Source: Ilumatobacteraceae bacterium (GTDB lineage: Bacteria > Actinomycetota > Acidimicrobiia > Acidimicrobiales > Ilumatobacteraceae). Taken from it: a DNA stretch of 43,170 nt. The notes below the pieces were generated by a model. The model worked only from the letters and a program-made list of their open reading frames with translations, was not told the origin of the DNA and did no database searches. Shown here piece by piece: positions 24,716-33,266 of the stretch. Each line of letters opens with the position of its first letter. Within the stretch, counting starts at the first letter, position 1. The stretch spans positions 1-43,170 of the forward strand of contig JAJTEQ010000023.1 in assembly GCA_021298195.1 (NCBI GenBank). The letters are read 5' to 3'. Made by a program: the position numbers and the translations under genes.

Positions 24716-25857
24716 CAGAGGCCCTCGTACGGCCCGAGCACCACCGATTCCAGGTGTCCCGTTCCGGAGTCTCGAGCGTCGGCCAGATTCGTGCAACGAC
24801 CCCAGGCCTCGGCGTAGTGCCAACGATTGAGATCGGTGGGCTTGGGAGTGACGATCGACGTGACGCGGTCGATCTCCCAGACCTCGCCCTCGTGATGAAG
24901 GTCTCCGCGATACACACCTCGGCCCAACGCGTCGTCGAAACCGTTGTGATAGCCGCCGCCCTGCAGATACAGCGGATAGGAGATCGGCTCGCTGCGATAG
25001 GACTCCACCACCCCGTCGGGTCGGGTGAGGTGCACGACGGACGACTTCAACCGACGGGAGTTGCGACCGTCGACCTTCACGAACTCCACCTCGTAGTCGA
25101 GCGACGTGTAGGCGAAGGACTCCCGGGGGTCACCGTAGGGATACACGCAACGCGTCTCGAATTTCGTGTAGGGCGCCTTCCCGCCCACGTGGTGGAACTG
25201 CCAGAAGATGCAACGATCCGGCATGCGATACCAACACCACTGACGCAACCCGGGGGGCGCCGTGTGAACGGGCGGCGGAGCGATCACGTTGGTGCGCGGT
25301 CCACCGGTCTGGTTGCCGATCCCCCACGAGTGATCGCGCACGCCGGTCCAGTCGTTCACTTCAATGCGCTCGCCACCCACCTCGATCCAACCGTTCACCC
25401 TCATCACCTGGTCGTAGTTCGAGCGATCGCTGTGCAATCGACCGTTGACGTAGACCTGAACGTGGTCCTCGTTGTAGGGAGCATGAACCCCCTCCCACGA
25501 CAGGTCGTACGCCTGGCCGTGTTCGTTGGCGTCACAGACGGTGCGCAAGGTGCGCAGTCCCTCGACGATCTCGACCGACATCGGTCCGACGGCGATGTCG
25601 TCGATGGCCGGACGAAGACGACGGGACCAACGCATGTTGTGTTGCCGACCGTCGAGGGCCGTGCAGACGAATCCGTCGATGACGTCGTTGTTGATGTGCA
25701 GACGCAATCCCATGAACCACGCCACCCGGCCGGCGTCGTCGCCCATGGTGAAGTAGAAACCGTCGCTCCAGTGCTGCGACCCGTCCACCACGGTGTCGAA
25801 CGTGTTGCCGATCTGATGACGGGGAAACTCGTCGAATCTGGTCAGTTCGCGCCCCAC
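24715..25857 (-). CDS. DUF7064/CrtC-AttH lipocalin-like protein
   Basis: The 380-residue soluble protein is rich in beta strands. It carries INDWTGVRDHSWGIGNQ, the DHSWG signature seen in CrtC/AttH-type double-lipocalin hydratases, together with WYRMPDRCIFWQFHH and GGGYHNGFDDALGRG. CrtC-type proteins hydrate carotenoid double bonds, but many relatives in Actinobacteria are of unknown function. The GTG at 25857 was chosen because TAGGGT lies 7 nt upstream, a leaderless-type arrangement, and the protein then starts just before the conserved RFDEFPRHQIG. It leads the five-gene operon and is divergent from the SDR at 25942. Confidence 0.7.
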   Translation of the reverse strand: MGRELTRFDEFPRHQIGNTFDTVVDGSQHWSDGFYFTMGDDAGRVAWFMGLRLHINNDVIDGFVCTALDGRQHNMRWSRRLRPAIDDIAVGPMSVEIVEGLRTLRTVCDANEHGQAYDLSWEGVHAPYNEDHVQVYVNGRLHSDRSNYDQVMRVNGWIEVGGERIEVNDWTGVRDHSWGIGNQTGGPRTNVIAPPPVHTAPPGLRQWCWYRMPDRCIFWQFHHVGGKAPYTKFETRCVYPYGDPRESFAYTSLDYEVEFVKVDGRNSRRLKSSVVHLTRPDGVVESYRSEPISYPLYLQGGGYHNGFDDALGRGVYRGDLHHEGEVWEIDRVTSIVTPKPTDLNRWHYAEAWGRCTNLADARDSGTGHLESVVLGPYEGL

Positions 25858-25864
25858 GGGGCAA

Positions 25865-25870
25865 ACCCTA
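25865..25870 (-). promoter_or_regulatory. Candidate -10 box (TAGGGT) of the five-gene operon
   Basis: TAGGGT on the minus strand with a 7-nt spacer to the GTG at 25857 predicts a leaderless transcript. Confidence 0.4.
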
Positions 25871-25941
25871 GAAGATCGGGTCGATAAGAATGGTCCTCGG
25901 GGACGCACCGACCATCGTCGGTCGACCCGCGAGGGGGACAC

Positions 25942-26742
25942 ATGATCGCCGATCACAGCAACACGTCGCTCGACCGAATGTGGTCGTTGTCGGGTCGTCG
26001 CGCCGTCGTCACCGGCGGAGCCAAGGGCATCGGGGCGGCCACGGCCAAGCGTCTCGCCGAAGCCGGCGCCGACGTGATCGTGGCCGACATCGACGAGAGC
26101 GGAGCGGCGCGGACCGCCGTGGAGATCGCCGGTGCGACCGGGCGCACCGTCATCAGCACCGCGCTCGACATCAGCGACACCGCGTCGATCATGGCGGTCA
26201 CCGATCTGTGCGTCGAACGTCTCGGTGGTCTCGACATCTGGGTCAACAACGCCGGCATCTACCCCACCACCGGACCGGCGTTGCAGGCGAGTGACGATTT
26301 CATCGATCGACTCCTCGAGGTGAACGTGCGCGGCTCCTACGCGTGCGCGCGCGAGGCGGCCAAGCGCATGGGCGCCGGTGGCGTCATCGTGAACCTCGCC
26401 TCCACCACCGGATTCCGCGCCGCTCCCGGCATCAGTGCGTACGTCGTCTCCAAGCACGCGGTGGTCGGACTCACGAAATCCTTGGCGCTCGAGTTCGGAC
26501 CGATGAACATCCGCGTGGTCGGCGTCGCACCCGGACCGATCGACACCCCCGGCGTGCAGGACCAACTCGCACCGCTCAAGGCCGCCGGCCTCGACGTCGG
26601 AGCCCGCATGAGCCAGACGTTGCTCGGTCGCGCCGGGCAGGCCGACGACATCGCCCGCGTGATCCTGTTCCTCGCCAGTGACATGGCGGCCTGGATCACC
26701 GGTGAGGTCGTGGTGGCCGATGCCGGATCGTTGGCGGGCTGA
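25942..26742 (+). CDS. Short-chain dehydrogenase/reductase
   Basis: The 266-residue classical SDR has AVVTGGAKGIGAATAKRLAE, WVNNAGIYPT, NLASTTGF and SAYVVSKHAVVGLTKSL (Tyr-x3-Lys), with the C-terminal ITGEVVVADAG. An acidic residue after the second strand (VADID) suggests NAD rather than NADP. A GAGGGGG ribosome binding site precedes the ATG. It is followed after 2 nt by the APH-type kinase and then the Rieske oxygenase, an apparent three-gene operon. Confidence 0.9.
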   Translation: MIADHSNTSLDRMWSLSGRRAVVTGGAKGIGAATAKRLAEAGADVIVADIDESGAARTAVEIAGATGRTVISTALDISDTASIMAVTDLCVERLGGLDIWVNNAGIYPTTGPALQASDDFIDRLLEVNVRGSYACAREAAKRMGAGGVIVNLASTTGFRAAPGISAYVVSKHAVVGLTKSLALEFGPMNIRVVGVAPGPIDTPGVQDQLAPLKAAGLDVGARMSQTLLGRAGQADDIARVILFLASDMAAWITGEVVVADAGSLAG

Positions 26743-26744
26743 CC

Positions 26745-27842
26745 GTGTCCACGCGCCCACCGATACCCACCACCGCCGATCACCTCACCGCCGATTGGTT
26801 GAACCGCGCCTTCGACGGGTCCGTCGCCGAGATCGTCGTCGTACGGGCCGAGCGCCTGGGCGAAGGTGTCGGCCTGCTGGGCGAGGTCACCCGATTGCAC
26901 CTGCGCTACCGCGACGGCTCCGAGGGTCCGCGACCGACCACCATGATCGCCAAGTGCCAAGCGGCGGCTCCCGGCAACGTGTTCATGTCCCAAGCCATGG
27001 GTTTCTACGAACGCGAATCGAACTTCTACTCGCAGTTCTCGCGGACCATCAATCTTCGCGTTCCCTACTGCCACTACACCGACGTCGACCCCACCGGCGC
27101 TCCGTACATCGTCCTCATCGAGGAGATCACCGGGGCGCGCATGGTCGACCAGATCGTCGGAGCCGGATACGACGACAGTGCCGCCATCCTCGACCAGGCC
27201 GTCACCTTGCACTCCACGTTCTGGGACAACGAACTGCTGCGATCCCTCCAGTGGCTGCCTCCCATGAACAATCCGCTGTACCGTGCGGCCCGCGAGATGG
27301 CCGAACCCAAGTTGGAGTCGTTCATCGACACCTGGACCGGCATCGTGCCCGATCGCACGCTCCCCTGGATGCGGCAGCTGACGCCCAAATACCCCGACAT
27401 GGTCGATTGGTGGGTGGACCAGGGCAAGGCCACGTTCGTGCACATGGATTTCCGCGCCGACAACTTCCTCTTCGGCGGATCGGCCGGGGCGGGCACGGTC
27501 ACCGTGCTCGACTGGCAACTGAGCGCCCGTCACGTCGGCATGTGGGACGTGGCCAACTTCCTCGGTCAGTCCGTCACCATCGCGAACCGCCGTGATTGGG
27601 AGGCCGATCTGGTGCACCGGTACTACGACGGCCTTCTCGCCGCCGGCGTCACCGACTACACCTGGGATCGCTGCTGGCGCGACTACCGGTACTGCTTGTT
27701 CCATCAGGCGTGGTCGCAGGTGGCCGTCAGCGACATCGACCCGGGCAACGATCGTGGACGGCGGTTGCTGCACGAGATGATCACGCGGGCCTTCGCCGCC
27801 GTCGACGACAACGACTGCGACGATCTTCTCGGGGAGTTCTGA
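26745..27842 (+). CDS. APH/CHK (ecdysteroid kinase-like) family kinase, copy 2
   Basis: The 365-residue protein has the catalytic loop FVHMDFRADNFLFGG and the metal-binding VLDWQLSARHVGMWD, with an N-lobe LGEGVGLLGEVTRLHL glycine-rich strand and MIAKCQ as the Lys strand. The HxDxRxDN form and overall length are closer to CHK/ecdysteroid kinase-like proteins than to aminoglycoside kinases. A hydroxylated lipid or steroid-like substrate is therefore plausible but unproven. GTG start, 2 nt after the SDR stop; the next gene begins 2 nt after its stop. It resembles the copy at 37099-38175. Confidence 0.86.
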   Translation: MSTRPPIPTTADHLTADWLNRAFDGSVAEIVVVRAERLGEGVGLLGEVTRLHLRYRDGSEGPRPTTMIAKCQAAAPGNVFMSQAMGFYERESNFYSQFSRTINLRVPYCHYTDVDPTGAPYIVLIEEITGARMVDQIVGAGYDDSAAILDQAVTLHSTFWDNELLRSLQWLPPMNNPLYRAAREMAEPKLESFIDTWTGIVPDRTLPWMRQLTPKYPDMVDWWVDQGKATFVHMDFRADNFLFGGSAGAGTVTVLDWQLSARHVGMWDVANFLGQSVTIANRRDWEADLVHRYYDGLLAAGVTDYTWDRCWRDYRYCLFHQAWSQVAVSDIDPGNDRGRRLLHEMITRAFAAVDDNDCDDLLGEF

Positions 27843-27844
27843 GC

Positions 27845-28900
27845 GTGAACCCCGAGCTCGTCGACCGACTCACCCGGGAGATGCACTTCGAGTTCGCGCG
27901 CACCGCTCCGCCCGCGGGCTTCCCGGCCTTCCCCGACATCCCCGTCGGACGTTTCACCAGCGACGAGTTCTGGGATCTGGAACAACGACACCTCTGGAGC
28001 AAGTGTTGGGTGTTGGCCGGACGCAGCGAGGACCTGAGCGAACCCGGCGATTTCATCACCTTCGACGATCTCACGCACCCGATCATCATCATCCGTGGTC
28101 GCGACCGCGAGTTACGGGCCTACTACAACACCTGTCAACACCGGGGCGCGCCGGTGGTGCGCGAGAGTTCGGGCAACTCGAAGTTGTTGCGGTGCCAGTA
28201 TCACTCGTGGTCCTACGACATCGACGACGGTCGCCTCGTGTCGGTCCCCGACGAACGCGACTTCGTCGGCCTCGATCGAGCGGACCGCTGCCTTCCCGGA
28301 ATTCGCTGCGAGGTGTGGGACAACTGGATCTTCGTCAATCGCGATCCGGACGCCATGCCATTGCTCGACTGGTTGGGCCCGATCGTCGACGAGATGGCCG
28401 AATTCCAGGGACCCCGACTGCGCACGGTGGCGCGGCAGAGCGAGATCGTTCCGTGCAACTGGAAGGTCACGGCCGAGGCCTTCCTGGAGGTGTACCACTT
28501 CCGGCACATCCACAGTCGCAACGGCGAGAGTCTCCTCGACAACCGAGGCGCCACCATGGGTCTGTTGCCCAACGGGTGTTCGCGCATGGTCACCCCGTTC
28601 TCCAAGGCCTCGTACACCGCCCTCGGCATGACGAACTGGGACGACTACCGGCACGTCGTCATCCCGGGGTTCACCGACATCGAGACCGTCAACGACATGG
28701 TCCGCTGCACCAGCAGCGCCTACGGGGTGTTCCCCAACCTCATCACCCCGGTGGCGGCCTACGGTTTTCCCTTCATCACCTTCTGGCCCCTCGACAAACG
28801 CACCACGCGGATCGACTGGACGCACTACGCGCCGATCGACTTCGATCCCCCCGAGGCTCTTCGCGTTCCGCAGCTGCTGGCGAACTGGATCGAACGCTGA
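27845..28900 (+). CDS. Rieske non-heme iron oxygenase, alpha subunit
   Basis: The 351-residue protein has the Rieske ligands Cys97-x-His99 and Cys117-x2-His120 (NTCQHRGAP and RCQYHSWSYD), then the catalytic domain segment NWKVTAEAFLEVYHFRHIH, giving the two iron-binding His of the YHx4H pattern. It is expected to add one or two oxygen atoms to an aromatic or alicyclic substrate, or to demethylate one, with electrons from a ferredoxin and reductase not encoded here. No beta subunit is adjacent, so it is probably a homotrimeric type. The C terminus is rather short (the usual length is 380-450). The GTG start follows the kinase by 2 nt; it ends 2 nt from a convergent stop. Confidence 0.9.
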   Translation: MNPELVDRLTREMHFEFARTAPPAGFPAFPDIPVGRFTSDEFWDLEQRHLWSKCWVLAGRSEDLSEPGDFITFDDLTHPIIIIRGRDRELRAYYNTCQHRGAPVVRESSGNSKLLRCQYHSWSYDIDDGRLVSVPDERDFVGLDRADRCLPGIRCEVWDNWIFVNRDPDAMPLLDWLGPIVDEMAEFQGPRLRTVARQSEIVPCNWKVTAEAFLEVYHFRHIHSRNGESLLDNRGATMGLLPNGCSRMVTPFSKASYTALGMTNWDDYRHVVIPGFTDIETVNDMVRCTSSAYGVFPNLITPVAAYGFPFITFWPLDKRTTRIDWTHYAPIDFDPPEALRVPQLLANWIER

Positions 28901-28902
28901 GA

Positions 28903-29370
28903 TCAGCCGCGGGCCACTCGCGGGTTGCCGTCGGTCCACATGACGGTCAACTTGCGGAACACGATGCGCCAACCGTCGGGGGTGCGCTTCAATTCGTCCT
29001 CGTAGCGACCGGCGATGATGAAGTTGGGGCCTCCCTCGGCGGCTTTGCGCACGTGCTGTGACTGCAGATAGCAACGACACCAGGCACGGTCACCCTCCAC
29101 GCGAACCATGTGGTTGGCCACCAGATGCTGGGTCTGTTCGAGCGGTTCGAGGGCCCGGCGAATACGGGCCTTGATGGCGTCACGTCCCCGAACGTCCTCC
29201 AGAAGATCACCGTTCGCATCGGGGTCGAACACCCCGTCGAGGGCCTCGAAATCCTTGGTGTCGAGGGCCCAGCAATAACGATGGGTCAGGTCGACGATGG
29301 CCGCACGATCGACCAGGAGACGGGCGGCGGTGACGGAATCGAGGTTCTCGATCGACTGGCTTTCGAACAT
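28903..29370 (-). CDS. SnoaL-like/NTF2-like protein
   Basis: The 155-residue protein has the SnoaL-like pattern AAIVDLTHRYCWALDTKDFEAL, GRDAIKARIRRAL, QHLVANHMVRVEGDRAWCRCYL and a C-terminal WRIVFRKLTVMWTDGN. Function within this fold cannot be predicted. The ATG at 29370 was chosen because TACGGT sits 6 nt upstream (29377-29382) and there is no ribosome binding site. It faces the Rieske oxygenase gene and is divergent from the VOC gene. Confidence 0.8.
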   Translation of the reverse strand: MFESQSIENLDSVTAARLLVDRAAIVDLTHRYCWALDTKDFEALDGVFDPDANGDLLEDVRGRDAIKARIRRALEPLEQTQHLVANHMVRVEGDRAWCRCYLQSQHVRKAAEGGPNFIIAGRYEDELKRTPDGWRIVFRKLTVMWTDGNPRVARG

Positions 29371-29376
29371 GACCGA

Positions 29377-29382
29377 ACCGTA
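29377..29382 (-). promoter_or_regulatory. Candidate -10 box (TACGGT) for the NTF2-like gene
   Basis: TACGGT with a 6-nt spacer to the ATG at 29370, identical in hexamer and spacing to the box before the ABM gene at 31719. Confidence 0.45.
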
Positions 29383-29435
29383 CCCGAGCATCGTGTACCC
29401 GAACGACCGCTGCGTTCGTGTGGAATGCTGTGACC

Positions 29436-29909
29436 ATGCGCGACCTCGGAGAACCGGTGCAGATCGCCTACGCCGCGAGTCCGAACGTTCCCGTTCACGA
29501 GCACGCGAATCGTCACGCCGAGCGTTGGGGATCCGGACCTTTCGTCGTCGCCGAGCACATCGATCTCGCCGTGTCGCTCGTGAACGGGGCACCCACGCCC
29601 TTCGATCACTCCTCGGCCTACGGCTGGTGGGGTGAGCTCATGGTGGAGCTGGTGGTGGAACACACCGCCCCCCTCGTGCCTCCGGGTCGCGTTCACCACG
29701 TGGCGTACATGGTCGATTCGTTGCCCGCGGCCATCGAGCACTGTCGGTCGCACGGAGCCCCCGTGTTGCTCGAGGCCCGCACGAGGTCCGGGACGGACTT
29801 CGTCTTCTGCGATGCCCGCGACGAACTGGGTCACCTCGTCGAGCTGTACGAACGCAGCGAGGGTCTCATGGCGTTCTACGAACGCGTGCGGTCACTCGCC
29901 CGCGGATGA
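29436..29909 (+). CDS. VOC/glyoxalase-like protein
   Basis: The 157-residue protein shows two half-repeats of the vicinal-oxygen-chelate fold: HAERWGSGPFVVAEHIDLA in the first and RVHHVAYMVDSLPAAIEHC and ELGHLVELYER in the second, with His and Glu metal ligands. VOC members include isomerases, lyases and dioxygenases; no specific reaction can be given. The ATG at 29436 was used (a GTG 18 nt upstream is possible). It abuts the carotenoid oxygenase stop with no gap. Confidence 0.8.
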   Translation: MRDLGEPVQIAYAASPNVPVHEHANRHAERWGSGPFVVAEHIDLAVSLVNGAPTPFDHSSAYGWWGELMVELVVEHTAPLVPPGRVHHVAYMVDSLPAAIEHCRSHGAPVLLEARTRSGTDFVFCDARDELGHLVELYERSEGLMAFYERVRSLARG

Positions 29910-31280
29910 TCAGATCATCGAGTCGTCGACCCAGCTTCCGTGGAATCCGTACGGCACCCGCTGGGGCAGGTGCACTCGTGCCACCGCGGGCTTCGACAGA
30001 TCCGAGGCATCGAGGATGACCAAGTCGGTGCGGTTGGTGGATTCGTCGTGCACGAAACCCATCGCCCATCCCTCGTCCTCGCCGGCCGTTGCCGAATCCT
30101 GAACGAACACGAATTCGCCCGGATGCGCGTGCGGACCGAGATCGTGAACGGTCTTGGATCCGTCGTTCATGTCGTAACGCGCCACCACGCCGGGGTCGCC
30201 GCCGGGAACACCCGAGCCCGAACCGGTGACGGCGGATCGCGAGCCGGCCACCCATCCGTATCGGTGCTTCAACCCGACCAGGCGTTCGTCGACGCGCGGA
30301 AACGCGTGGGCCCAATCGTCGATCTGGGTCTCGCTCACCGCACCGGTCCGCATGTTGAAACGCCAGCGGTACATGAAACACGGCTCGAAACTGTCCATCG
30401 ATCCGCGCCACATCGACTCGTGACGTCCGACGTCGCACACCACCTCGTCACCGTCGACGAACGCGTTCAACGGATGGAACACGTAACAGGGATCGATCTC
30501 GAACCAACGAACGTCCTTGTCGGTGCCCATGCGCGGCATGATGCCGATGCGCGCGCCGTAGCCGTCGTCCCAGCCGATCGGGGGCAGCCCCTCGGCCATC
30601 TTGTCGAGGTTGAAGACCACCGGCAGGTCCATGAAGATGGCGTGCTCGCGGGTGATCATGAAGTCGTGCATCATCGTGCCCTTGGGCGTGGTGATGGGTG
30701 CCGAATGGACCAACTGTCCCCGACCGTCGAGGACGTGATACGTCACGAACGGGGCCACCGCGGAGTACCCGAAGAAGTGCAGTTCGTTGGTCTCGGCGCA
30801 CAACTTCGGGTGTGCGGTGAACGCGGTCGTCAATCGGCCACCGAAGTCGTCGCATCCGATCGTTTCCAGCTCCGGCGAGATCTCCCACGGAAGGTGACCC
30901 TCCTCGAGCGCCCAGATGCGACCGGCGTGAGCCAGGACGTGGGTGTTGGCCGCACTGGCGGTGGGGTCGAACATCGTCTCGGGGTCCATGGCGTCCATGC
31001 CGTTCAGGTACTTCGGAGTGCGCACGTACCGGTTGCGGTACCACTTCGCTCGCCCTCCTTCGAGACGCACGCCGTGCACCATGCCGTCGCCGAAGAACCA
31101 GTGTCCGGCCGCGCCGTCCTTCGGGTTGGAGCCGTTGCGCACGTACAGACCCGACAGACCGGACGGGATGGATCCGGTCACCGACAGATTGGTGTCGGTC
31201 ACCTCGTCGAAGACGGGCGCGTAGTTGCCGCGCAGGAACCACGGTGTCTGTTCGGCGTTACGGTCGAGCATGTCGGTCAT
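29910..31280 (-). CDS. Carotenoid cleavage oxygenase family protein (RPE65/CCD)
   Basis: The 456-residue seven-bladed propeller enzyme has the four iron-binding His in their usual settings: His157 (TAHPKL), His205 (MMHDFMIT), His269 (VFHPLNAF) and His447 (YGFHGSW). The N terminus contains LSGLYVRNGSNPKDG and WFFGDGMVHGVRL, typical of the family. It should cleave a conjugated or stilbene/lignostilbene-type C=C double bond with O2, giving aldehydes. Neighbouring SDRs could oxidise or reduce such products. The ATG at 31280 was used; another Met lies three codons in. Confidence 0.92.
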   Translation of the reverse strand: MTDMLDRNAEQTPWFLRGNYAPVFDEVTDTNLSVTGSIPSGLSGLYVRNGSNPKDGAAGHWFFGDGMVHGVRLEGGRAKWYRNRYVRTPKYLNGMDAMDPETMFDPTASAANTHVLAHAGRIWALEEGHLPWEISPELETIGCDDFGGRLTTAFTAHPKLCAETNELHFFGYSAVAPFVTYHVLDGRGQLVHSAPITTPKGTMMHDFMITREHAIFMDLPVVFNLDKMAEGLPPIGWDDGYGARIGIMPRMGTDKDVRWFEIDPCYVFHPLNAFVDGDEVVCDVGRHESMWRGSMDSFEPCFMYRWRFNMRTGAVSETQIDDWAHAFPRVDERLVGLKHRYGWVAGSRSAVTGSGSGVPGGDPGVVARYDMNDGSKTVHDLGPHAHPGEFVFVQDSATAGEDEGWAMGFVHDESTNRTDLVILDASDLSKPAVARVHLPQRVPYGFHGSWVDDSMI

Positions 31281-31314
31281 GTCGGTGTTCCCTTCGTGAG
31301 GTGTGTGTATGGCT

Positions 31315-31719
31315 TCAACGATGTTCGGCCCACCAGGGCGCGACTTGGGCGGCGAAGCGTTTGGCGTACGCGCGCGTCAGTTCGTCGGTGGATCCGGAGA
31401 GGTCCTGGGCTTCGGTGCTCGGCAACGGACTCGCGCCCTGCATCGGGTCGACCCACTCCAGGCGGAGACCGGCCAACACCGAGCCCAGTTGGGGCGACGC
31501 CGCTTCGTGGTGCTCGCTCGTCTGATGCGCGATGAACGCGGCGAAGTCGGTGAAGGCGAGCAACGTGTAGTAGGTGCTCGGTTCGGAGCCCCGCCAGTAC
31601 TCGTAGCGCAACAGACCCTGCTCGCCGGCGTGGCTGGCTCGATAGAGGTCGCGCGAGATCTCCTCGAAGCGCGCTTCGGCGCCCGGCTTCACCGTGATGT
31701 GCGCGAGGATCGTGGCCAC
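31315..31719 (-). CDS. Antibiotic biosynthesis monooxygenase (ABM)-domain protein
   Basis: The 134-residue protein has the dimeric alpha-beta barrel pattern ATILAHITVKPGAEARFEEI, HAGEQGLLRYEYWRG and YYTLLAFTDFAAFIAH, plus a 35-residue C-terminal extension. The family comprises cofactor-free monooxygenases and quinol oxidases; the substrate is unknown. The GTG start at 31719 has TACGGT 6 nt upstream and no ribosome binding site, so is probably leaderless. It is 34 nt before the carotenoid oxygenase gene, and both are probably co-transcribed. Confidence 0.8.
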   Translation of the reverse strand: MATILAHITVKPGAEARFEEISRDLYRASHAGEQGLLRYEYWRGSEPSTYYTLLAFTDFAAFIAHQTSEHHEAASPQLGSVLAGLRLEWVDPMQGASPLPSTEAQDLSGSTDELTRAYAKRFAAQVAPWWAEHR

Positions 31720-31725
31720 GACGGC

Positions 31726-31731
31726 ACCGTA
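31726..31731 (-). promoter_or_regulatory. Candidate -10 box (TACGGT) for ABM and carotenoid oxygenase genes
   Basis: TACGGT followed by 6 nt and the GTG at 31719; leaderless-type promoter. Confidence 0.45.
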
Positions 31732-31798
31732 ACAAACCCCCCGCGTTCTGGGTAGGAAAAGTGCCCGAAACCGGCGCTTTCTCCGACCCGGATCGGGG

Positions 31799-32776
31799 TC
31801 AGCCCACCAGTCGCTCGCTCAGAACCCAGAGTTCCCGGGCTCGCTCGGGGTCCACCGCACGGGCGGCCACCCCGACGGCGGCCAAGGAGTCGTCGTCAAC
31901 CACCGGCGACACGTTGCAGTCTTCGCAGTACTCGCCACCGCGGCCATCGAGCAACGCCGACGTGGCCGCCCACACCGTGGTGGCGGCTCCTTGTTCCGGA
32001 CTCTTCCACGTGAGCGCCTGGGGCCGGTCGCTGATGCGATCCATCAAGGACTGGATCACCTCGGGTGTCATGTACCTACCAAGTTCGGTGTGGATGCCAC
32101 CGGGGTGAACCGCGAAGGCACGAACGCCGAGGTCCCGGTATCGACGATCGATCTCGACCGCGTGCAGGACGTTGCAGGTCTTGGCTGCCCCGTACGACAG
32201 AAACGGGTCGTAGTCGCGTTTCGCGAAGTTCGGGTCGTCGAAGTCGATGTCACCCATGCGATGACCCGCTGACGAGAGCACCACCACCCGCGCCGGTGCC
32301 GACTGCACGAGCCGCGGCAGCAACTCGCGCGCCAACAAGAAGTGCCCGAGATGATCGACACCGAACTGTTGCTCGAAACCGTCGCTGGTGTGACCCAACG
32401 GCGTGGCCATGATTCCGGCGTTCAGGATGAGCCCGTGAAGCGGGCGGGGATCGGCGAGAAAGCGCGCCGACGCCGCGCGCACCGACGCCAGCGAGCCGAG
32501 GTCGACGTCCAACTCCTCGAGGTCAGCTCCGGGATGTGCGTCGCGAATGGACGTCATGGCCTCGCGGTTCTTGTCGGGATTGCGCGCGGCCATCACGACG
32601 GTGGCCCCGTGCGCGGCCAGTGCCCGGGTGGTTTCGAGACCGAGTCCGCCCGAAGCCCCGGTGACCAGGAACCGACGACCCGTGAGATCGAGGCTGGCGA
32701 GTACGTCGTCGGTGGTGGACGCGGCCGAGAAGCCGCTCGCGGTGGGTGTGTGGGGTGCGGTCATCTCGTCACTCAT
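31799..32776 (-). CDS. Short-chain dehydrogenase/reductase, retinol dehydrogenase-like
   Basis: The 325-residue SDR has RFLVTGASGGLGLETTRAL, LILNAGIMATP, VLSSAGHRMGDIDFDD and SYGAAKTCNVLHAVEI (Tyr-x3-Lys), followed by VHPGGIHTELGRYM. The NAGIMATP and SSxxH blocks are typical of the retinol dehydrogenase/WW-domain oxidoreductase branch, which acts on lipophilic alcohols and aldehydes. The ATG at 32776 overlaps the VOC stop by 4 nt. It is the last gene of the DUF35/thiolase/ligase/VOC/SDR operon and lies next to the carotenoid oxygenase block. Confidence 0.88.
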   Translation of the reverse strand: MSDEMTAPHTPTASGFSAASTTDDVLASLDLTGRRFLVTGASGGLGLETTRALAAHGATVVMAARNPDKNREAMTSIRDAHPGADLEELDVDLGSLASVRAASARFLADPRPLHGLILNAGIMATPLGHTSDGFEQQFGVDHLGHFLLARELLPRLVQSAPARVVVLSSAGHRMGDIDFDDPNFAKRDYDPFLSYGAAKTCNVLHAVEIDRRYRDLGVRAFAVHPGGIHTELGRYMTPEVIQSLMDRISDRPQALTWKSPEQGAATTVWAATSALLDGRGGEYCEDCNVSPVVDDDSLAAVGVAARAVDPERARELWVLSERLVG

Positions 32777-33246
32777 CCGAGCGGTCCGCCGGCGAACCAA
32801 CGATCGAACATGGGCTTGATCGCGCTCCACACCAACTCCACGATCAGACCGCTGGGCGGTTGGACGTAGGTGAATGCTCCGTAGTTCTTCTCGGGTGGAG
32901 CCTGGGCCATGACGATCGTCCACCCCCGTTCGACGAGCGCCAACGACTCGCCCGCCACGTCGTCGGACCACACGCCGACATGATGTAGACCCGGGTTCGA
33001 ACGCCCGTCCCAGATGGAACCCGGCGCTCCTTCGAGCAACTCGATGTGCTGGGGTCCCTCGGCCGAATACGTGAACCGCAAAGGAATCTGCTTCTCCCCC
33101 TCGCCGGGCAACCACACGTTCTGCTCGCGGGTTTGCGGTTCGCACCACGTCACCCCGAGAGAATCACCCAACTCGGACATCGCCCGTTCCAGGTTCGGGA
33201 CACGAATTCCTTGGTGGTAACACCGGCTGTAATCGACTTGCTTCAC
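32773..33246 (-). CDS. VOC/glyoxalase-like protein
   Basis: The 157-residue protein has two VOC half-sites: CYHQGIRVPNLERAMSEL and LHHVGVWSDDVAGES, with the intervening QHIELLEGAPGS and a final GLIVELV strand. The first His, the HIE Glu region and the HHVG His look like retained metal ligands. It follows the acyl-CoA ligase by 20 nt with a strong GAGGGGGA site before a GTG start, and overlaps the SDR start. A role in isomerising or epimerising a CoA-bound intermediate (as for methylmalonyl-CoA epimerase) is a guess from context. Confidence 0.82.
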   Translation of the reverse strand: MKQVDYSRCYHQGIRVPNLERAMSELGDSLGVTWCEPQTREQNVWLPGEGEKQIPLRFTYSAEGPQHIELLEGAPGSIWDGRSNPGLHHVGVWSDDVAGESLALVERGWTIVMAQAPPEKNYGAFTYVQPPSGLIVELVWSAIKPMFDRWFAGGPLG

Positions 33247-33266
33247 GTCTCCCCCTCGTTCGGAAC

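Noticed and set aside
31741-31800. Possible terminator after the SDR at 31799 (GACCC-GGATCG-GGGTC)
   Set aside because: The arms are only 5 bp, overlap the stop codon and are not followed by a T-run.
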